DNA from: UBA5158 sp963692955
GTDB lineage: Bacteria; Pseudomonadota; Gammaproteobacteria; DSM-16500
NCBI GenBank assembly: GCA_963692955.1
Contig: OY843587.1
Span: 558,001-622,000, forward strand
Direction of reading: 5' to 3'
Length of the DNA stretch: 64,000 nucleotides
The position numbers and the translations under genes were made by a program. This document shows, piece after piece, positions 59,762 through 64,000 of the stretch. Every line of letters begins with the position of its first letter. Position 1 is the first letter of the stretch. The notes beneath the pieces were generated by a model. It searched no databases. It saw nothing but the letters and a program-made list of their open reading frames with translations, and was not told where the DNA came from.

Positions 59762-60627
59762 ATGATACAAAGCATGACTGCCTTTGCCCGCGTGGAAAAT
59801 AACTCTAGCAAAGGTAATTTCATTTGCGAATTACGTTCCATCAACCATCGCTATTTTGAATTATCGTTACGTATTCCTGATATCTTACATGAATTGGAAA
59901 GCGTATTGCGCGAACGCATCCGCGCTTTTATACAACGTGGGAAAGTAGAATGTCATATCCGTTTTCATCCCAATGATATGTCAGCGGCGCCACTCATCAT
60001 CAACTCAGAACTCGCCAAAAAAGTTTGTAGTGCCGCGGAAACCATCGCGGGCATGTTAAAAAATCCAGGCCCCGTGAACATTATGTCCGTGCTGCATTGG
60101 CCGGGCATGTTAGAAACGCCGGCATTGACCATCGACGCGGTGCGCGCGGATGTCTTGACGTTGTTAGAAAATGGTTTGGAAGACTTGGTGGCGGCGCGGC
60201 GCCGTGAAGGCGCGCAATTGAATAAATTATTTTTACAGCGCTTAGACAAGATCCAAGCGGAAATAGACAATGTAAAATTACGTTTGCCTGTGATTTTACA
60301 AAATCAAAAACAACGTTTACAAACCCGCTTTAATGACGCCAAATTACAATTAGATAATGGCCGGCTCGAACAAGAAATTGTTATATTCGCGCAAAAAATC
60401 GATGTGGCGGAAGAATTGGAACGCGTGGAAACTCATATCACGGAAGTGCGCCGCGTGTTAGAGCAGGCGACGCGATGGGGCGGCGCTTGGATTTTTTAAT
60501 GCAAGAATTAAACCGTGAAGCGAATACGTTAGGCTCGAAATCCACCGACGCCGAAACCACGCGCGCAGCGGTAGAGCTAAAAGTTTTAATCGAACAAATT
60601 CGCGAACAAGTGCAAAATATCGAATAA
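59762..60627 (+). pseudogene. yicC: yicC family gene, split by a -1 frameshift
   Basis: YicC proteins are endoribonuclease-type stress proteins. The first frame (59762-60499) starts MIQSMTAFARVENNSSKGNF, matches the family, and then ends in off-frame residues after ...RRVLEQ. The expected continuation G-D-A-M-G-R-R-L-D-F-L-M-Q-E-L-N-R-E-A-N-T is present from 60466 in another frame and runs to a stop at 60625-60627. Restoring one G at GAGCAG/GCGACG would give about 288 residues, the normal length. The missing C-terminus is the most conserved part of the family. A sequencing error is the main alternative. Confidence 0.85.
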
Positions 60628-60643
60628 AACTTTTTTTAAATTC

Positions 60644-61585
60644 TTAATAAGCTTGGGTTTTAACGACTGCCTTTCTTAATAACAATCCTTCTGAGGTAAC
60701 GCCTGAATTCATTAGCAAGGTATTCGTCATCGCCTGTGTTTCGAGTAATTGTTTTTGCGTTTGCAACATTTGGGTTAGCACGACGAACGATTGTGATTCA
60801 AACATCAAAATTTGCCGTAACACCACACCCAAACCTTCACTCGCGATTTGCGTAAACAAATTGCTGCCATTCGCCATATCAGTAAGGGTTTTTTGGTTCG
60901 CAGGTACGCCCGCTAACGCATCTGACGCTAATTCCGACATCACGTAAGCGTTGTAAGTTTCAACCGCGGTGGTGGTGTTGTAGAAAGCGGAATATTTCGC
61001 TTGATCGTTTGCCGTGCCGTTCCAACTCGAACTCGGTATCATGTGAACGATGGCGCCGCCCGACGCATTTTTTAAATAATTGTAAATAGAATCTGTCGGT
61101 GTGCCGGTACCCGTGTCTCTTGGATCGGGATTAAAAAACTTTGTGCCAAGCACAGTTTGATAAGTGACATCATTCGCGCTCGGTAGGTTGGTGGTAGTGG
61201 CCGCGGACATAATATCGGCGGTCAAGGCGGTGGCATAAGTAGGTTGAAAATTTGTGCTTAGACTTAACGCGATGTAATAACCCGTAAAAGCATTTTGCAG
61301 ATTAGCGGTCGTATTCGTCGTATCTGGATTAATCCATGAAACCATTGCCTGAGTTATCGCTAACAAATAGGTCGGGATATTAGAAACCGACACCATGGTC
61401 GCGTTGGTATATTGCGCGATTTGCTGCAAATAGCCTTCAGCGGTAGTGTCCGCGACAGCGGAGGGGGCGATCGGTAAGCCGCCTGCTGTGGTCGCGTCCG
61501 CCCAGGCTGGTTGGTAAGTCATTTGAAGAACAGCTATTGTCGCTGTCCACACCGTTAACTTTTTTACGCGTGCCGAGAGAAACAT
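60644..61585 (-). CDS. icmX: Dot/Icm periplasmic protein IcmX
   Basis: IcmX is a periplasmic or secreted Dot/Icm component needed for pore formation. The 313-residue protein has a signal peptide (cleavage near AWA-DATT). A Thr/Asn-rich body follows, with LQQIAQYTNATMVSVSNIPTYLLAITQAMVSWI and the C-terminal NLFTQIASEGLGVVLRQILMFESQSFVVLTQMLQTQKQLLETQAMTNTLL. It is shorter than the Legionella protein (466). The call rests on this pattern and on its place after icmW. An exported protein lies between icmW and icmX. Confidence 0.8.
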   Translation of the reverse strand: MFLSARVKKLTVWTATIAVLQMTYQPAWADATTAGGLPIAPSAVADTTAEGYLQQIAQYTNATMVSVSNIPTYLLAITQAMVSWINPDTTNTTANLQNAFTGYYIALSLSTNFQPTYATALTADIMSAATTTNLPSANDVTYQTVLGTKFFNPDPRDTGTGTPTDSIYNYLKNASGGAIVHMIPSSSWNGTANDQAKYSAFYNTTTAVETYNAYVMSELASDALAGVPANQKTLTDMANGSNLFTQIASEGLGVVLRQILMFESQSFVVLTQMLQTQKQLLETQAMTNTLLMNSGVTSEGLLLRKAVVKTQAY

Positions 61586-61606
61586 AACATGACTCCTAAT
61601 AACGTC

Positions 61607-62083
61607 TTAGTATTTTATATTCCAGCCGCCGCCACCACCGTTTGATGTACTAGTAGAACTGGTTGAGCCTGAACCGGTGGCGCTAGCGGGGGCGCTGCCG
61701 CCGGTGCTTGGTGTGGTGGCGGTGCCACTGCTGCTGCCGGCAAAACCATTATAATTTTGTTGCGAAGAAGTATTAGTATTGTTGGAACTATTTTGTGGGG
61801 AACTCGTGGCACTCGGTGCGGTGGCGCTAGATGAAGAGTTTGGTTTCGACATCGCTTTAACTTGCTGACCAACGTTTGCCTGATTTTGTTGATTCAATTG
61901 ATTCACTTGATTTTTAAAATCGCTCGGTGACATGGCGGGCGGGGCGGAATTTTTCGCGTTATTCATGATGGTGGTAGTTAGATTAGGCGGCGCCGAGCTG
62001 GAAAATACGGATTGCGCCACTAACGCAGTCGTCGCCGCGCATACTATCACAATAGAAACCAAAGCAATTTTTGATTTAGACAT
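61607..62083 (-). CDS. Unknown exported protein between icmW and icmX
   Basis: The 158-residue product has an N-terminal hydrophobic signal or anchor (SKIALVSIVIVCAATTALVAQ), a short helical Gln/Asn-rich part (SPSDFKNQVNQLNQQNQANVGQQVKAMSKP), then a low-complexity Ser/Thr/Asn/Gly tail ending GGGGGWNIKY. The ATG at 62083 has GGAG seven bases upstream and lies within the end of icmW. It could be an accessory periplasmic subunit or a piece of an originally longer IcmX, which would fit the short IcmX here. I do not recognise a family. Confidence 0.65.
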   Translation of the reverse strand: MSKSKIALVSIVIVCAATTALVAQSVFSSSAPPNLTTTIMNNAKNSAPPAMSPSDFKNQVNQLNQQNQANVGQQVKAMSKPNSSSSATAPSATSSPQNSSNNTNTSSQQNYNGFAGSSSGTATTPSTGGSAPASATGSGSTSSTSTSNGGGGGWNIKY

Positions 62084-62525
62084 TTTCATGCTCCAAGGCT
62101 TTTAATACGATTTCAAAACGTTCTGGGGCGAACACTCTTGCCAACAGTCGCAAGCGTTCGAAAATAATATTGCGCCGTAGAAATAAGCCCGCCATAAGAT
62201 TATCAGGCGAATTATGTTCTTCAGCGTACATCAAGAGTTTCGAAGCGGAACCCGGGTCGATAGTATCAATGGCTTGTAATAAACGTAAAATACGCGAGGT
62301 TTTTAAGTGGCAGCAGACGTCGACGAATTGGTCTTCCTTGCTTAACTCAAACCTGGTCAACTGTTCGAGTTCATCGCCCAATCTGTCGATGGCTTTTTCT
62401 AAATCCGGATTACCATCTAAAGTCCATTCCTCGGCGGTTTCCATGAAGGAAATCACCCTGTAAATCATCGGGTCATCGTAGTTTTTCCAAAATTCGTGAG
62501 CGGCTTTCAAATCCAATTTTGGCAT
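62076..62525 (-). CDS. icmW: Dot/Icm type IV adaptor IcmW
   Basis: IcmW is a small acidic cytoplasmic chaperone that pairs with IcmS and binds the DotL tail to deliver effectors. From the ATG at 62525 the product has 149 residues (Legionella 151). The start is MPKLDLKAAHEFWKNYDDPMIYRVISFMETAEEWTLDG. The middle has CCHLKTSRILRLLQAIDTIDPGSASKLLMYAEE, and the C-terminal part is helical with FLRRNIIFERLRLLARVFAPERF. IcmS is not in the window. A PmrA-like box and a palindrome lie upstream. Confidence 0.94.
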   Translation of the reverse strand: MPKLDLKAAHEFWKNYDDPMIYRVISFMETAEEWTLDGNPDLEKAIDRLGDELEQLTRFELSKEDQFVDVCCHLKTSRILRLLQAIDTIDPGSASKLLMYAEEHNSPDNLMAGLFLRRNIIFERLRLLARVFAPERFEIVLKALEHENV

Positions 62526-62559
62526 TCTAAGGTCCAATCGGGATTAAGAAGATTAGAAC

Positions 62560-62601
62560 AGTATACTGGAATCATTCCAAAAAATTAAGCCAATCTTTAA
62601 A
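62560..62601 (-). promoter_or_regulatory. icmW promoter with PmrA-like half-sites and a palindrome
   Basis: On the minus strand TTTAAAGAT and CTTAATTTT lie 12 bases apart, the second matching 8 of 9 of a PmrA half-site. Then come the palindrome TGGAATGATTCCA (62567-62579) and a -10 TATACT (62560-62565). No normal -35 exists, which suits an activated promoter. Confidence 0.4.
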
Positions 62602-62642
62602 CATTCCCTGCGCTTTTTTGGGCCGTAGGCACTGTACTCAGG

Positions 62643-62671
62643 TTGTTTTTCTTTTTGCCTGATGTTAATGT
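62643..62671 (+). promoter_or_regulatory. Promoter of the second dotA, a copy of the icmV promoter
   Basis: TTGTTT (62643-62648) and TAATGT (62666-62671) are 17 bases apart. The surrounding 40 bases match the segment before icmV with about five changes, so the promoter was duplicated with the gene. Confidence 0.6.
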
Positions 62672-62695
62672 ATTCTTTACGAGGTGCGATGCACT

Positions 62696-62758
62696 ATGTT
62701 GATTATATATCTATTCAATAGCGCTCAACCGCTATCTATCGGCATAGCCTATGGTTAG
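62696..62758 (+). CDS. Possible 20-codon leader ORF before the second dotA
   Basis: ATG at 62696, ten bases after GAGGT, opens a 20-codon frame (MLIIYLFNSAQPLSIGIAYG) whose stop overlaps the ATG of the second dotA. The overlap imitates the icmV-dotA junction of the other copy. It may provide translational coupling in place of icmV. It is too short to judge as a protein. Confidence 0.35.
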   Translation: MLIIYLFNSAQPLSIGIAYG

Positions 62759-64000
62759 TTTTTTTCAATGGGCTCCCCAAGATCAATCCATCTTTTATTT
62801 AAGTCAACTATTCGGCTACATGGATAACGTTTTACCAGTGGCTGAAGGTAATACGACGATTATTTCCGCGATGCTAAAGGTGATTAATACCACAGCGTTA
62901 GTCGTGGGTGCGATTTTAATTGTCATTACGACGGTACGTGGTTTATTAAAAACCGCTCAAGAAGGTGAATTTTTAGGAAAAGAATGGAGTTCGTTGTGGG
63001 TGCCGGTACGCACGCTCGTCGGTATCGCGTCTTTGTTTCCCACCGCCGCCGGTTACTCGCTGCTGCAAATCGCTTTGATGTGGGTCATCGTGCAAGGCAT
63101 CGGGGCGGCCGACACACTGTGGACTACCGTTTTAAAATATATAACTGCGACAGGATCGCCCTATAGCACAATAGTGGCGAGTAATAATGTGACTCCACTT
63201 GCGCCTGCGACGGGTACAAGCTCAGGCGGTAACTCTCCTGCTACCATTACCGTTCCCACTGCAATGCAAAATCTTTATTATGGTTTGACCTGTCAAGAAA
63301 CATTGGCGCGCAACGATCCCGATACTTACACTGATAACAGCATTAGCACGGTGCCATTATATTATTGTAATAAATACGCGACCGGCGACCCTTTTTGTAA
63401 AATGTCATTTGATGAAAGAACTAAAATCACGACCGATACGACGACGAAATTAAATTATTTCACCTTCAGTATGGGGCCGGGTGGTGTTTGCGGCACGATG
63501 CAATTTCCAAATCCGGCGACCTACCCTGATCCAGCGGATTCCACTGGCAAGACCCTGCTCTGTCAGTCGACGGGTTACAATGAAAAATTACAATGCGCCG
63601 GCATCACGCAGCAAGTGACGACACTGCAAAGTATCGTTTCTACTTTAGCGATGTATGCCGCTAACACCGCTGAAGTGGATCATGAATATTTTCAATTTTA
63701 CTTTGGTGTAACACCCTCCACCAAAACGACGCAACCGTTTCCAACGCCGGCGTGGATCCAAGCTTGGTGTACCGCAAGCGGTATAGCTGCCAATGATTGT
63801 TGTATGCCGGTCAATGCGCCGGCTGGCGGCCCGCCAGGTTCATGCAGTACGAGTTCTTCGTTTCCTTATCCCTATGCCGGTTCTGCTACTTCGCCGTCTT
63901 ATACGGATGAAGCGACGAATACGACAACCAATATTATTTGGCCGTATGGTTTGGAAGCGCCGTTAGGGTCTTCTTACGATCAAATTGGGACAGTAACAAA
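62751..64000 (+). CDS. dotA: Dot/Icm inner-membrane protein DotA, second copy (runs off the window)
   Basis: The frame stays open from ATG 62751 to the window end (416 codons). It starts MVSFFQWAPQDQSIFYLSQLFGYMDNVLPV. It is closely similar to the first copy over the N-terminal membrane region (INTTALVVG, GLLKTAQEGEFLG, EWSSLWVPVRT, LFPTAAGYSLLQIA, IVQGIGAADTLWT). It then diverges in the periplasmic loop, although YYGLTCQETLAR, the GGVCGTMQFP segment and NIIWPYGLEAPLG still align. It is divergent from icmW, where Legionella has icmV-dotA. Whether its C-terminal helices are intact is unknown. Confidence 0.9.
   Translation, partial: MVSFFQWAPQDQSIFYLSQLFGYMDNVLPVAEGNTTIISAMLKVINTTALVVGAILIVITTVRGLLKTAQEGEFLGKEWSSLWVPVRTLVGIASLFPTAAGYSLLQIALMWVIVQGIGAADTLWTTVLKYITATGSPYSTIVASNNVTPLAPATGTSSGGNSPATITVPTAMQNLYYGLTCQETLARNDPDTYTDNSISTVPLYYCNKYATGDPFCKMSFDERTKITTDTTTKLNYFTFSMGPGGVCGTMQFPNPATYPDPADSTGKTLLCQSTGYNEKLQCAGITQQVTTLQSIVSTLAMYAANTAEVDHEYFQFYFGVTPSTKTTQPFPTPAWIQAWCTASGIAANDCCMPVNAPAGGPPGSCSTSSSFPYPYAGSATSPSYTDEATNTTTNIIWPYGLEAPLGSSYDQIGTVT

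Noticed and set aside
61615..61872. 85-codon Pro/Ala-rich second minus-strand frame within the unknown exported protein gene
   Set aside because: Off-frame reading of a low-complexity Ser/Thr tail.

Overview
This window reads as chromosomal DNA of a gammaproteobacterium of the order Legionellales (Coxiella/Legionella/Aquicella-like). The main evidence is a large Dot/Icm (type IVB) secretion locus set among housekeeping genes in typical gammaproteobacterial order. The genus cannot be fixed from sequence reading alone. Gene density is high, there is no gene-free stretch longer than 300 bases, and no insertion sequence, prophage or CRISPR array was seen.

Layout. 0-7.5 kb: ychF (cut by the window edge), pth, rplY, prs, tRNA-Gln and lolB on the minus strand, divergent from hemA-prfA-prmC-dksA. 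The ispE gene that often sits between lolB and prs is absent. 7.7-24.2 kb: the main Dot/Icm block, dotM-dotL-dotK-dotJ-three dotI-like genes-dotH-dotG-dotF-dotE-dotP-dotN-dotO, all on the plus strand. It is followed by an unrelated polytopic membrane protein and by icmF on the opposite strand. icmQ/R/S/T and dotU, neighbours in Legionella, are not here. 29.3-34.4 kb: fis, prmA, accC, accB, aroQ, a DedA protein and rsmJ (minus). 34.6-48.7 kb: hemB followed by a nearly complete type II secretion system (gspC; gspGHIJKLM; gspDEF). It is interrupted by a Sel1 lipoprotein, a possible effector, and a plus-strand cassette of three unknown genes between gspG and gspF. 48.8-53.8 kb: sbcB, an unknown gene, tRNA-Gly(CCC), an AsmA-family gene and xthA. 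53.9-55.8 kb: two unknown genes, one with a probable CE-clan cysteine protease active site. 55.8-64 kb: rph, icmV-dotA, a frameshifted yicC, then icmX, an unknown exported protein and icmW on the minus strand, and a second dotA paralogue running off the window end.

How it fits together. Two secretion machines are encoded close together. Dot/Icm supplies the coupling complex (DotL/M/N), inner-membrane parts (DotI/J/E/P/A, IcmV, IcmF), core-complex parts (DotF/G/H/K), an ATPase (DotO) and the adaptor IcmW. DotB, DotC, DotD, DotU and IcmQ/R/S/T must lie elsewhere if the system works. The type II system lacks only its prepilin peptidase here.

Most notable observations: (1) a candidate Dot/Icm effector with H124-D144-Q198-C204, spaced as in Ulp1-type proteases, downstream of a gene with a PmrA-like tandem box; (2) dotA in two copies that share a duplicated promoter, with icmV replaced by a 20-codon leader ORF in the second copy; (3) yicC broken by a single-base deletion; (4) DotG carrying about four 57-residue repeats; (5) three DotI-like paralogues in a row; (6) an inverted-repeat leader that could mask a ribosome binding site before the unknown cassette in the gsp cluster. 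Functional statements below rest on motif and synteny reading, not on database searches.
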